DNA of 64,000 bases. Origin: Natronococcus occultus SP4. Lineage in GTDB: Archaea; Halobacteriota; Halobacteria; Halobacteriales; Natrialbaceae. The DNA lies in contig NC_019974.1 in the NCBI RefSeq assembly GCF_000328685.1, forward strand, positions 3,949,217-4,013,216, read 5' to 3'. Numbering within the stretch: the stretch's first letter is position 1; every line of letters starts with the position of its first letter. The notes under the pieces were generated by a model that searched no databases, was not told the origin of the DNA, and was given only the letters and a program-made list of their open reading frames with translations. Below, in pieces: positions 26,819 to 34,981 of this stretch. Made by a program: the position numbers and the translations under genes.

Positions 26819-27882
26819 CAGTCGTCGGCCGCCGCGGGGGCGTCGCTCGCGTAGTGGTCCTCGAGGCCGAACCGCTCGCTGATCTCGTCCTCGCGGAACT
26901 GCTCTTTCTTGGCCTCGATATCGATATCGTACAGCTCGGCGGCGTTCTCGCCCATTACCTTCCGTTTGGTCTCGAGATCCCACTCGACGCCGTACTCCAT
27001 TCGGTCCTCCTGGGTGAGCTCGGCCTCGAGAACCTCCTCGACGAGCCAGTCGGGGTTCCAGATGGCGTAATCCGAGCCGAACAGGATTCGGTCCTCGCCG
27101 AGCCACCACAGCAGTTCCGAGAGGATTTCGGAGAACTTGGCGGGACGGTTCTGGGCGAAGGGCGCGGCGACCGCGAGCCCGCCGTAGACGTTTGGCTCCT
27201 GGGCGGCGATCCAGCAGAAGTCGTCCAGCCGCGGCAGCCCGACGTGTTCGACGACGAAGTTGAGATCGGGAAACGACGACGCCGCGTCGTCGACGTCGGC
27301 GACGTCGAACGCGTCGCGGTTCAGCGGCCGGATCGTCGGCCCCTTGTGGGCGTGGATGTTCTTGATTCCCAGCTCCTCACATTTCTCCAGGAATTCGAAG
27401 GCGTCCTCGTCGTCAAGGCGCCACCCCTTCGACTCGTCGCGCCACTCCGCGGTGTAGAGCTTGACGCCCTGAATGCCGTAGGTGTCGTGGAGTTCCTCGA
27501 GGTACTCCAGTCCCTCCTCGCCGTCGCGAGGGTCGAAGGTGCCGTTGAGGACGAACCGTTCCGGGTACTCGGTCGCGAGCGCGGCGTTTTGCTGGGTCGT
27601 GTTGAACCCGTCCTCGTAGAACTCCGTGAGGTAGGTCGGCTGGAAGATCGCCATGTCCGCGGCGGCGTTCGCGAACAGGTCCTCGACCATTCGCTCGGCA
27701 CCGTACTTGCGGTACTCCTCGATGCTCCACTGACGCTCCTCGGGCGTGAACGTCGTGTGGTAGTCGTAGAAACACTGGATGAACTCCTCGCCGCCCTCGT
27801 GGGTGATGTTCCCCTCGGTCGCGTCCCACAGGTGGACGTGACCGTCGATAACGAAGATCTCCTCGCCGTTGTGGTCGTACAT
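26818..27882 (-). CDS. Amidohydrolase (TIM-barrel, amidohydrolase_2)
   Basis: A 354-residue metal-dependent hydrolase-like protein. Metal motifs appear in order: HVHLWD near residues 13-18, NIHAHKGP near 185, VVEHVGLP near 215 and the terminal aspartate in LFGSDYAIW near 275. Between them lie DTYGIQGVKLYTAEWR and WQLGEDRILFG-type segments. The protein resembles the amidohydrolase_2 members that sit beside propane/alkane monooxygenase genes rather than a decarboxylase of known substrate. It is divergent from the alcohol dehydrogenase and co-directional with the DUF59 gene. Confidence 0.82.
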   Translation of the reverse strand: MYDHNGEEIFVIDGHVHLWDATEGNITHEGGEEFIQCFYDYHTTFTPEERQWSIEEYRKYGAERMVEDLFANAAADMAIFQPTYLTEFYEDGFNTTQQNAALATEYPERFVLNGTFDPRDGEEGLEYLEELHDTYGIQGVKLYTAEWRDESKGWRLDDEDAFEFLEKCEELGIKNIHAHKGPTIRPLNRDAFDVADVDDAASSFPDLNFVVEHVGLPRLDDFCWIAAQEPNVYGGLAVAAPFAQNRPAKFSEILSELLWWLGEDRILFGSDYAIWNPDWLVEEVLEAELTQEDRMEYGVEWDLETKRKVMGENAAELYDIDIEAKKEQFREDEISERFGLEDHYASDAPAAADD

Positions 27883-28032
27883 CGCAGTATGGTGCTAGAT
27901 ATCAACAACCATTATTCTTCGTGATGGGTTCCTGACCGGTGGACCGGACGTCGCTTCGACGACGGTCGTGTTCGTGAAGCGATACGTCGGGCGAACGTTT
28001 TCACCTAGTACGACAAAGCGTGACGTGGTATC

Positions 28033-29076
28033 ATGCAAGCAGCCCGTCTCCACGAGTACACCGACGAGATGAGCGAGGCTCTCGAGGTAGAGGAGGTCGA
28101 TCGTCCGGAGCTCGAGAAGTCCGACGAAGTCCTGGTCGAGGTCTCCGGCGCCGGTTGGTGTCAGACAGACAACCACATCATCGAAGGAATGTGGGAGGAG
28201 TATGCTCCGCAGGACCTGCCGATGACGCTAGGCCATGAGAACGCGGGCATCGTCGCGGAAGTCGGCGAAGAGGTGACGCTCGTCGAGGAGGGCGACCCGG
28301 TGATCTGTCACCCCGTCCAGACCTGCGGGATCTGCCGGCCCTGTCGGCTCGGCGAGGACATGTACTGCGAGAACAGCGCCTTCAACGGGCTGACGACCGA
28401 CGGCGGGTTCGCGGAGTATCTCCAGACCAACGAGCGCGCGGTGATCCCGCTCCCCGACGGCGTCGATCCGACCGAGATCGCGCCCCACGCCGACGCGGGG
28501 ATCACGGCCTACCACGCCGCGAAGAAGGCGGTCCGCGAGCTGAACCCGGGCGACACCTGCGTCGTCATCGGCGTCGGCGGGCTGGGCCACATCGGGCTGC
28601 AGTGTCTCGACGCGATGAGCGCGGCCGACGTCGTCGCCGCCGACCTCAAGGACGAGGCCCTCAAGCTGGCCGAGGACCTCGGCGCCCGCCACACGATCAA
28701 CTCCGGCGAGGACGACCTCGCGAGCACCGTACTGGACCTGACCGACGACGAGGGCGCCCAGCAGGTGCTCGATTTCGTCGGGGCCGACGAGACCACCGCG
28801 ACCGCGCCGGAGATGGTCGCCGCGGGCGGCGACCACCACGTGATCGGTTACGGCGGCCACATCCACGAGCCGTGTCAGGCGCTGGTCGACGGCGAGTTCT
28901 CGTTTAAGGGGACGCTGGTCGGAAAGTACGCCGAGCTCCAGGAGCTGGTCGCGCTCGTCGACCGCGGGGACGTCGAGCTGCGGACCGAGGTCTACGACCT
29001 CTCAGACATCAACACCGTCGCGGAACGCCTCGAGCACCGCGAGATCGAGGGTCGAGCGGTGATCACCCCACCCTGA
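28033..29076 (+). CDS. Zinc-dependent NAD(P) alcohol dehydrogenase
   Basis: A 347-residue medium-chain dehydrogenase. Catalytic zinc ligands include the Cys of GAGWCQTDNH near 41 and GHENAG near 65. The structural zinc loop has four cysteines (CGICRPCRLGEDMYC, about 98-112). The cofactor loop GVGGLGHIG is near 178. It oxidises alcohols to aldehydes or ketones; substrate and the NAD/NADP choice cannot be read. It is divergent from the amidohydrolase-DUF59 operon, with a 150-nt shared region. Confidence 0.93.
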   Translation: MQAARLHEYTDEMSEALEVEEVDRPELEKSDEVLVEVSGAGWCQTDNHIIEGMWEEYAPQDLPMTLGHENAGIVAEVGEEVTLVEEGDPVICHPVQTCGICRPCRLGEDMYCENSAFNGLTTDGGFAEYLQTNERAVIPLPDGVDPTEIAPHADAGITAYHAAKKAVRELNPGDTCVVIGVGGLGHIGLQCLDAMSAADVVAADLKDEALKLAEDLGARHTINSGEDDLASTVLDLTDDEGAQQVLDFVGADETTATAPEMVAAGGDHHVIGYGGHIHEPCQALVDGEFSFKGTLVGKYAELQELVALVDRGDVELRTEVYDLSDINTVAERLEHREIEGRAVITPP

Positions 29077-29118
29077 GCGGGGGCAGCCTCTTGTGGTGTC
29101 CCCCCGAACGGATCGCGT

Positions 29119-30498
29119 ATGGCGACCCTCGAGGACCCGATCGAGATCGGCGGCTGTCGCGTGCCGAACCGCCTCTACCGAGCCCCGCTGCTCGAGTGTG
29201 CGGGCAACGGCCCCGACGCCGTCGACACGCTGATCGAGGACCTCGAACCCGCCGCGGCGTCGGGAGTCGGACTGATCTGCCAGGGCGCGACGATCGTCCG
29301 CGGCGAGGGCGGCTGTGCTGCGCCGGGGATGACCCGCGTCCACGACCCCGACTTCGTCTCCCGACTGTCGCGACTAACCGACCGCGTTCACGATCACGGA
29401 GGACGGATCTTCCTCCAGCTCGAACACGGCGGGCTGCGGAGCATGGAGACCTGGCACGCCGCGTACCGCCGCGCCAACCCGGGCCTCGAGCAGCTCGCGG
29501 TCTCGAACCTCCCCTGGCAGCTCCGGGCGCTCGATCGAGCCGGCTTTCTCTCCTACGATCCGCACGTCCTCGAGACCGAGGAGGTGTACGAGCTCGCCGC
29601 CGACTTTGGCCGTGCGGCAGGGTACGCGGCCGACACGGGGTACGACGGAATCCACATCGCGGGAGCGAACATGGGGATCGTCCAGCAGTTCCTCTCGCCC
29701 TTTTACAACCGCCGCGACGACGAGTTCGGCGGCTCGCCGGAGGCCCGACTTCGGTTTCTGGCTGTCGTCTACGAGGCGATCCGCGAGTGGGCGGGCGAGC
29801 TCCCCGTAATGGCGAAGGTGCCCGCCGAGACTCCCGCTCCGCCAGCGCCGCTGGTTCGACGGAAGCTCTCGCTCGAGGACGGGATCGAGATCGCTCGTCG
29901 ACTCGAGAAGATCGGTTACGACGCCGTCGTCCCGGTCGAAACGTCGGTCGCCTGGGACATGAGCATCGCCAGGGGAGAGTACCCGGACCGAGCCTGGGAA
30001 AACGAGGCTCTCCAGGAGGGGTACGACGCAGCCTTCGGCGGGCCGTTGCGAAAACGGCTCGTGGCCGCGGCGAACCGCGCGGAGGCGCTCGTGTACGATG
30101 CCGAACCGGCCTGGAACGAGAAGTTCTGCCGTCGCGTTCGCGAGCGGGTGTCGATCCCCGTCCTCGCGGAAGGCGGGATCCGCGGACGCGGGCAGATGGA
30201 TCGGCTCCTCGGCGACGGGGCGAGTCGCGGAGACGACCCGACCCCGGCCTGCGACATGGTCGGACTGGCCCGGCCGTTCTACGCCGAGCCGCGGCTAGGG
30301 GCGCGGCTGCTCGAGGACGGCACGGCGAGTGACGCGGGCGGCAATCGAGATCTCCGCGTCCTCTGTGAGAGCTGTAACAACTGCACCGTTCCGCAGGCGA
30401 CGGGCGCACCCGGAATCTGTCGGACGCCGTCGGTGCTCAGACGCCGCGGCGAACTCGAACGCGCGGGGGCCTACGACGGAACCACGAGCGAGCAGTAG
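29119..30498 (+). CDS. Old-yellow-enzyme-like NADH:flavin oxidoreductase
   Basis: A 459-residue FMN TIM-barrel protein. Family features include PIEIGGCRVPNRLYRAP at the start, GGRIFLQLEHGG near 95, YDGIHIAGANMGIVQQFLSPFYNRR near 175-200, and VLAEGGIRGRGQMDRLL near 355. The C-terminus ends in CESCNNC-x11-C, the cysteine pattern that binds an Fe-S cluster in 2,4-dienoyl-CoA reductase, yet the FAD/NADH domain of that enzyme is missing. It probably reduces activated alkenes or enones. It follows the alcohol dehydrogenase by 42 nt and may be cotranscribed. Confidence 0.88.
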   Translation: MATLEDPIEIGGCRVPNRLYRAPLLECAGNGPDAVDTLIEDLEPAAASGVGLICQGATIVRGEGGCAAPGMTRVHDPDFVSRLSRLTDRVHDHGGRIFLQLEHGGLRSMETWHAAYRRANPGLEQLAVSNLPWQLRALDRAGFLSYDPHVLETEEVYELAADFGRAAGYAADTGYDGIHIAGANMGIVQQFLSPFYNRRDDEFGGSPEARLRFLAVVYEAIREWAGELPVMAKVPAETPAPPAPLVRRKLSLEDGIEIARRLEKIGYDAVVPVETSVAWDMSIARGEYPDRAWENEALQEGYDAAFGGPLRKRLVAAANRAEALVYDAEPAWNEKFCRRVRERVSIPVLAEGGIRGRGQMDRLLGDGASRGDDPTPACDMVGLARPFYAEPRLGARLLEDGTASDAGGNRDLRVLCESCNNCTVPQATGAPGICRTPSVLRRRGELERAGAYDGTTSEQ

Positions 30499-30501
30499 TT
30501 C

Positions 30502-31242
30502 TCAACCAGTGATGACGCCGCTCGTCGCCTCCTCGAGTGTCAACTCCCGGGTGTAGTTCGGCGCCTCGATCTCGAGCAGCGAGTCGGCCTTGAGTCCCGT
30601 AAAGTGAACCGTCAGCTCGTAGCTGCCGTCGTCCTCGACGGTACTCAGCTCGCTCTGATCGGAGTCGACGGTTCGGGCGCGAACGTACTCGCCGGCGTAG
30701 GCGGGATCCGACCGACCGCGAATCTGATACGACGTCAGACTCTGTGTCGCTTGCTCGCCATCGACGGGATACCCCTGGGTGACCCACGCCTCGAGCCCCT
30801 CGTCGAACGCGTAGACGTTCTCGTAGCCGGCCTCGAGCAGCGACGCGGCCCGCTGTCCCGCCAGCGCGTGCGGACAGACGCAGTAGGTGACGATGCGGTC
30901 CTCCTCGGGCCACTCCTCGACCGGATCGTTCGAGACGCCGTCCGGAGCGCTGCTAAGCGCTGCACCCGTGATCCGGAGGTCGTCGTACTGGTCGGCACCC
31001 CGCGTATCGACGAACCGGGCCTCCTGGCGCTGGTACCAGTAGGCGACGTCCTCGAGCGGCGCCAGCGGAACGTCGACGCTCCCGACCGAGAGCGTCTCGT
31101 AGCTGTCGGTGTCGATCGATCGCTCCTCGGGAGCCGACTCCGGCTCGGGACCGTAGCCGTCGACGTCGTCACTGCCGAGACACCCCGCGATACCCACCGC
31201 CGTCGCCGCCGTTCCCGCGGCGAGAAACTGCCGTCGTCTCAT
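30502..31242 (-). CDS. Rhodanese-like Tat lipoprotein
   Basis: A 246-residue secreted lipoprotein. MRRRQFLAAGTAATAVGIAGC carries a twin-arginine signal and an AGC lipobox (Cys 21). The middle is a rhodanese domain: RFVDTRGADQYDDLRITGA near 75 and the active loop YCVCPHALAGQRAA near 118, then LLEAGYENVYAFDEGLEAWV. Rhodaneses transfer sulfane sulfur. About 75 residues of a beta-rich C-terminal domain follow. Convergent with the OYE gene (3 nt apart). Confidence 0.9.
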   Translation of the reverse strand: MRRRQFLAAGTAATAVGIAGCLGSDDVDGYGPEPESAPEERSIDTDSYETLSVGSVDVPLAPLEDVAYWYQRQEARFVDTRGADQYDDLRITGAALSSAPDGVSNDPVEEWPEEDRIVTYCVCPHALAGQRAASLLEAGYENVYAFDEGLEAWVTQGYPVDGEQATQSLTSYQIRGRSDPAYAGEYVRARTVDSDQSELSTVEDDGSYELTVHFTGLKADSLLEIEAPNYTRELTLEEATSGVITG

Positions 31243-31369
31243 CGACGACTCCTAGGGAAGGCGATCGAATATGGGTTCTGGTCGGGCCGACGATCCGGAG
31301 ACCCCTTCGTTTCGACTGGAGATCGACAGCGGGCGCTACGAATCGGGTCGAAATGAAATCGGGAGGAAG

Positions 31370-31442
31370 TAGTCCATCCTGGATTCGAACCAGGGTCGAA
31401 GCCCCCAGAAGGCTTCAGGATTGGCCACTACCCCAATGGACT
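31370..31442 (-). tRNA. tRNA-Gln (anticodon CTG)
   Basis: On the minus strand the acceptor arm AGTCCAT pairs with ATGGACT. A D-arm (GGGTAGTGGCCAATCC) follows, then the anticodon stem AAGCC/GGCTT with loop TTCTGGG, giving anticodon CTG for codon CAG. The T-arm CCTGG-TTCGAAT-CCAGG closes it. The discriminator is A (31370). No CCA is encoded and no intron is visible. It lies downstream of the HNH gene on the same strand. Confidence 0.95.
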
Positions 31443-31552
31443 CCGACACGTCGTCCGTCAAAGACGACCTATCTATTCATAACGGCGGGTCCGTATTAGA
31501 GTGTTACGAACTCCGACGAACGATCGCTGTTTCCCTGCTCGGCCGCCGACGA

Positions 31553-32344
31553 TCAGCGATCAGTGGCGGAGTCCTCATCGTGTTTCTTCCGATGACAGTT
31601 CGCGCAGAGAACGGTACAGCGTTCGATTTCGATCCGAATTCGTTCTCTGGATCGATCGTCCGAGATCAATCTCGCAACTGTCGCCTCCTTCCGATCAGTC
31701 GTATGATGAAAGTCCAGAGACGCCGGGTTCGATTCACCACAACGTTCGCACCCCTCGGCGCGTTTTCGATCGTGAACCCACCGTCTGCGCTCTCGTTTCG
31801 GCGGCGCGTAGTGGAGCTTGCGATGGCAGTTCGCACAGAGCAGCGTACACTTTTGGATTTCCTCACGGAGCGCGTCCTTACCGTGTCCGAACGTGATCAT
31901 TCGTCCGACAGCCATCCGTTTCGTTTCCTCTTCTCGGTGGTGGAAATCGAGACAGGCCGGCGTATCGACATCGCAATGCGAACAGCCCTGGTCTCGTTTT
32001 TTGGCGTTGAGCCACGAACGGAGGTCGGAACGACGGGACAGCGTCCGTTCGGTATTCTGCTCGACGTTCCGGTAGTGCCACCGTTGATCGACCGAGAGCT
32101 CCTCCCAGGCTGTATCCGATGGAAGATCCACGTCGTCCGGTTTCGGTAGTGTGCGGGAACCGGTGGACGGTTCGGTCGCCAACCCGGCTCGCTCTTTCGC
32201 AGCGTTCCATCCGCCCAGAGTTCGAATGATCGTCGCCGAGGCCGGCGTCAACCCGAGGTCCTCGTACTGAGCCTTCGTCGGTGATTCGCCGAGCGTCTCC
32301 GCGGCACGCCGCAACGCCTCGAGACAGGCCGCCTCCGTCGCCAT
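31553..32344 (-). CDS. Double-HNH endonuclease with homing-endonuclease-associated repeat
   Basis: A 263-residue protein. An N-terminal helical repeat of the homing-endonuclease-associated type (CLEALRRAAETLGESPTKAQYEDLGL, then IIRTLGGWNAAKERAGL) precedes two tandem HNH modules. The first has GCSHC...CLDFHH...CANCHRKLH; the second has GCERCG...SLDFHH...CANCHRKKH. Each supplies the zinc cysteines and the catalytic HH/H residues. Such proteins cut DNA and are often mobile. Its own AT-rich TATA box lies 23-31 nt upstream. The gene ends about 110 nt before tRNA-Gln. Confidence 0.87.
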   Translation of the reverse strand: MATEAACLEALRRAAETLGESPTKAQYEDLGLTPASATIIRTLGGWNAAKERAGLATEPSTGSRTLPKPDDVDLPSDTAWEELSVDQRWHYRNVEQNTERTLSRRSDLRSWLNAKKRDQGCSHCDVDTPACLDFHHREEETKRMAVGRMITFGHGKDALREEIQKCTLLCANCHRKLHYAPPKRERRRWVHDRKRAEGCERCGESNPASLDFHHTTDRKEATVARLISDDRSRERIRIEIERCTVLCANCHRKKHDEDSATDR

Positions 32345-32366
32345 AGTCGGAGTTGGTATGTAATAT

Positions 32367-32375
32367 TATATAAAT
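32367..32375 (-). promoter_or_regulatory. TATA box of the HNH gene
   Basis: On the minus strand ATTTATATA lies 23-31 nt before the ATG at 32344, in an unusually AT-rich island (about 32356-32377). The spacing indicates a leaderless transcript. Confidence 0.6.
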
Positions 32376-32387
32376 ATCCGGTCCAGT

Positions 32388-32410
32388 CGATCGTCGAGAG
32401 TCGACGATCG
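32388..32410. repeat. Perfect 10-bp inverted repeat next to HNH promoter
   Basis: CGATCGTCGA (32388-32397) and TCGACGATCG (32401-32410) are exact reverse complements around GAG. The site lies just upstream of the HNH TATA box and about 50 nt before purO. It could be a regulator site for either divergent gene or a nuclease target. A transcription terminator is less likely because no gene ends here. Confidence 0.5.
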
Positions 32411-32456
32411 TGCACATATCGACACACATTTTCCCTTCGGCTGTCCACCCACGTGT

Positions 32457-33047
32457 ATGTACGTCGGACGATTCGTCGTCGTCGGTCCCGAGGTCGGCGC
32501 CTACCGCGTCTCCTCGCGATCGTTCCCGAACCGAAAAATCACCGCTCGAGACGAGGCCCTCACGGTGGGTCCCACCGAGGACGCCCTCGAGACGGACAAC
32601 CCCTACGTCTCCTACAACTGTCTGCGGATCGTCGAGACGCCGACGGGCGAGACGGCGGCCTTCGGCAACGGTTCCCACGTCGATCCGATCGCCGAGAAGC
32701 TCGAGCTGGGCTATCCCGCCCGGGACGCCCTCGCGGAGAGCCTGCTCGCGCTGGACTACGAGAAAGACGACTACGACACCCCGCGGATCGCGGCGACCCT
32801 GGGGGGAGACGGCGAGGCTCTGATCGGGACGGTCCGAAAGGACGCTCTATTGGTCGAAACCGTCGAGGAGCCGACGCTGGTCGCGACCTACGAGGAGGAT
32901 TCGCCGACGGCGTTCGATCTCGAGGCCGACGGCGCCGCGGCGGCGGCGAGCGAGGTGTACGACCACGAGTTCGAACACGCCGTCTGTGCGGCCGGCGTCG
33001 CCCGGACCGCGGACGGGTTCGAGACGGCGATCGAGAACGGTAACTGA
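32457..33047 (+). CDS. purO: IMP cyclohydrolase, archaeal PurO
   Basis: A 196-residue enzyme for the last step of IMP synthesis (FAICAR to IMP). Family signatures: [12 protein letters not shown] at the start, [24 protein letters not shown] near 50, [11 protein letters not shown] near 65 and [12 protein letters not shown] near 105. It is the archaeal replacement for the bacterial PurH cyclohydrolase domain. It is divergent from the HNH gene. Confidence 0.95.
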   Translation: MYVGRFVVVGPEVGAYRVSSRSFPNRKITARDEALTVGPTEDALETDNPYVSYNCLRIVETPTGETAAFGNGSHVDPIAEKLELGYPARDALAESLLALDYEKDDYDTPRIAATLGGDGEALIGTVRKDALLVETVEEPTLVATYEEDSPTAFDLEADGAAAAASEVYDHEFEHAVCAAGVARTADGFETAIENGN

Positions 33048-33144
33048 CTCGAGAGACATCCGTCGGGCTTCCGGTCGATTCCGTCACCTGGCGACAGTCT
33101 TCGTGGCAGTATCGTTATCACTCTCGACAGCGAACTGTCGGCTC

Positions 33145-33543
33145 GTGGAGAGGCGAACTACCGGCCGGTGGTCTCCAGAGGGGACACCAACGCGCTGGCA
33201 GCTGATGGGATCGGCGCTGGTCGTTGCGTTCGCGGTCCTGAACCTGTGGGCTACCGGTGCAGTTTTTTGGCTCTGGATCGGTATCGGGTTCGTCTCGTTC
33301 GCCGCGGCGACCGGTCCGATCGCCGCATCGTCGGTTGGATCTCGAGTCGGTGCGTGGTTCCGCGGTATCGGATACGCGGGTCGAGCGATCGCGATCGCGG
33401 GGTTCGCAGCCGCCGTCTGGCTATCGGTATCCGTCCTCGACGTTCCGGCGGGGCCGCTGGTGAGCTTCGGGAACGGGGGACTGCTCGGCGTTTCCGCGAT
33501 CGTCTTCCTCGAGGCGACACGGGAGTCCCTCGAGGTCGTATAG
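33145..33543 (+). CDS. Four-helix membrane protein of unknown function
   Basis: A 132-residue hydrophobic protein from GTG 33145 (ATG 33205 is an alternative giving 112 residues). Four helices are predicted: LMGSALVVAFAVLNLW, AVFWLWIGIGFVSFAA, AGRAIAIAGFAAAVWL and LGVSAIVFLEA. A perfect hairpin CGACAG-CGAA-CTGTCG at 33124-33139 lies just before the GTG. No family is recognised. It follows purO by about 100 nt and precedes a phosphoesterase. Confidence 0.6.
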   Translation: MERRTTGRWSPEGTPTRWQLMGSALVVAFAVLNLWATGAVFWLWIGIGFVSFAAATGPIAASSVGSRVGAWFRGIGYAGRAIAIAGFAAAVWLSVSVLDVPAGPLVSFGNGGLLGVSAIVFLEATRESLEVV

Positions 33544-33588
33544 CGGCCTGGCGAACCTACATACCGCTCGCACCCATTACTCCCGCCC

Positions 33589-34257
33589 ATGAAAATCGGG
33601 CTCATCTCCGATATCCACGGGAACCGCGTCGCTCTCCGGACTGTCCTCGCGGACATGCCTGCAGTCGACGAGTTGCTCTGTACCGGCGACGTCGTCGGCT
33701 ACAACCCCTGGCCCGCGGCCTGCGTCGACGACCTCCGCGAGCGAGGGGTCCCGACCGTGATGGGCAACCACGACGCCGCGGTCGTCGAGGAGACGCCGTT
33801 CCGGTTTAACAGCATGGCCAAAGCGGGAGTCGAACACGCCCTCGAGCAGCTCTCGGCCGACCAGCTCGCCTGGCTCGCCGATCTCCCCGAGGAGCGGCTG
33901 GCGTGTGACGATCGGGTGAAGCTCGTCCACGGCCACCCCGACGATCCCGATCGGTACACCCGCTACACCCGCCCCGGCGAGTTCTCGCCGCGGCTGCTCG
34001 GCGACGAGGACGTCCTCGTGCTGGGCCACACCCACGTCCAGCACGTCGAGCGGTACGGCGAGGGGATCGTCGTCAACCCGGGCAGCGTCGGCCAGCCCCG
34101 CGACGGCGATCCGCGGGCAGCCTACGCCGTCCTCGACCTCGACGCGATGACCGTCGAGACCCACCGCGTGGAGTACGACATCGACAAGGTCAGGAACGCC
34201 GTCGCTGCAGCAGGACTGCCCGAACGGATCGGGAGCCGTCTCGAACGCGGCAAGTGA
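33589..34257 (+). CDS. Metallophosphoesterase (YfcE/MJ0936 type)
   Basis: A 222-residue calcineurin-like phosphoesterase. All five metal motifs are present: SDIHGN (7-12), GDVVGYNP near 32, GNHDAAV near 60, HGHPDD near 112 and GHTHVQH near 148. The YfcE/MJ0936 subgroup hydrolyses phosphodiesters or small phosphoesters; the physiological substrate is not known. It follows the small membrane protein gene on the same strand. Confidence 0.92.
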   Translation: MKIGLISDIHGNRVALRTVLADMPAVDELLCTGDVVGYNPWPAACVDDLRERGVPTVMGNHDAAVVEETPFRFNSMAKAGVEHALEQLSADQLAWLADLPEERLACDDRVKLVHGHPDDPDRYTRYTRPGEFSPRLLGDEDVLVLGHTHVQHVERYGEGIVVNPGSVGQPRDGDPRAAYAVLDLDAMTVETHRVEYDIDKVRNAVAAAGLPERIGSRLERGK

Positions 34258-34348
34258 GCCGTCGGCACCGAAAAGATATCGTGGTGACTAGTTTATGACC
34301 CGGCGACGAAACGATCCCTTTTAGCTCGTCGATCGGAGTAGTGGAACC

Positions 34349-34474
34349 ATGTTCTCGACCGGTCGCGTCGCGTGTTCCGTCCGGAACGCCGGGACCGCGA
34401 CTCGACGGCGTTCCGATGCAACCGGGCGAACAGGCTCCGACGACCGCGACGCCGCCGAACGCGAGCAATCGTGA
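34349..34474 (+). CDS. Short upstream ORF (41 codons) coupled to cysE
   Basis: ATG 34349 to TGA 34472-34474 encodes a 41-residue basic peptide (start MFSTGRVACSVRNAG, end DAAEREQS). A TATA-like ccttttag (34317-34323) lies 26-32 nt before the ATG, so transcription probably starts at this ATG. The TGA overlaps the GTG of cysE (GTGA). This mirrors the 6398-6523 ORF, including the same 126-nt length. It has one cysteine codon. Coding is tentative; no family. Confidence 0.4.
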   Translation: MFSTGRVACSVRNAGTATRRRSDATGRTGSDDRDAAEREQS

Positions 34475-34980
34475 TCGGGCGGCTCCGCGAGGACGTCCGG
34501 GCGATGTGTGATCGCGATCCCGCGGCGACGGGCTGTCGCGTGGTCTGGCTCACGTATCCCGGCGTCCACGCCGTCTGGGGTCACCGCCTCGCCCATCGAC
34601 TCTATAACGGGGGGTTCGAACTCCTCGCTCGCGTCCTCGCCTATTTCGTCCGCACGTTGACGGGCGTCGAGATCCACCCCGCAGCGACGATCGGCCGCCG
34701 TGTCACGATCGATCACGGGATGGGCGTGGTCATCGGCGAGACCGCCGAGGTTGGCGACGACGTCCATATGTACCACGGGGTCACTCTGGGCGGGACGGCG
34801 AACGAGCCCGTCAAACGCCATCCGACCCTCGAGGACGGCGTTACTGTCGGCGCGAACGCGACGCTGCTGGGAGATATCACGATCGGCGAGGACGCTGCCG
34901 TCGGCGCGGGCTCGGTCGTCACCGACGACGTCGACCCCGAGACGACGGTCGCCGGGGTTCCCGCGGAGCGGATCGATTGA
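34471..34980 (+). CDS. cysE: Serine O-acetyltransferase
   Basis: A 169-residue left-handed beta-helix acetyltransferase (first step of cysteine synthesis from serine). IGRLREDVRAMCDRDPAA and YPGVHAVWGHRLAHRLYN form the N-terminal helical part. The hexapeptide repeats begin near residue 70, with the catalytic DHGMGVVIGETAEVGDDV near 81-98 and YHGVTLGGT near 103. The start is GTG 34471, where family similarity begins; it overlaps the stop of a short ORF. No OAS sulfhydrylase gene is in the window. Confidence 0.94.
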   Translation: MIGRLREDVRAMCDRDPAATGCRVVWLTYPGVHAVWGHRLAHRLYNGGFELLARVLAYFVRTLTGVEIHPAATIGRRVTIDHGMGVVIGETAEVGDDVHMYHGVTLGGTANEPVKRHPTLEDGVTVGANATLLGDITIGEDAAVGAGSVVTDDVDPETTVAGVPAERID

Positions 34981-34981
34981 A

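Noticed and set aside
34372..34470. Longer N-terminus for CysE (frame open from 34372)
   Set aside because: The extra residues are an arginine-rich run unlike CysE. Family similarity starts at the GTG at 34471.
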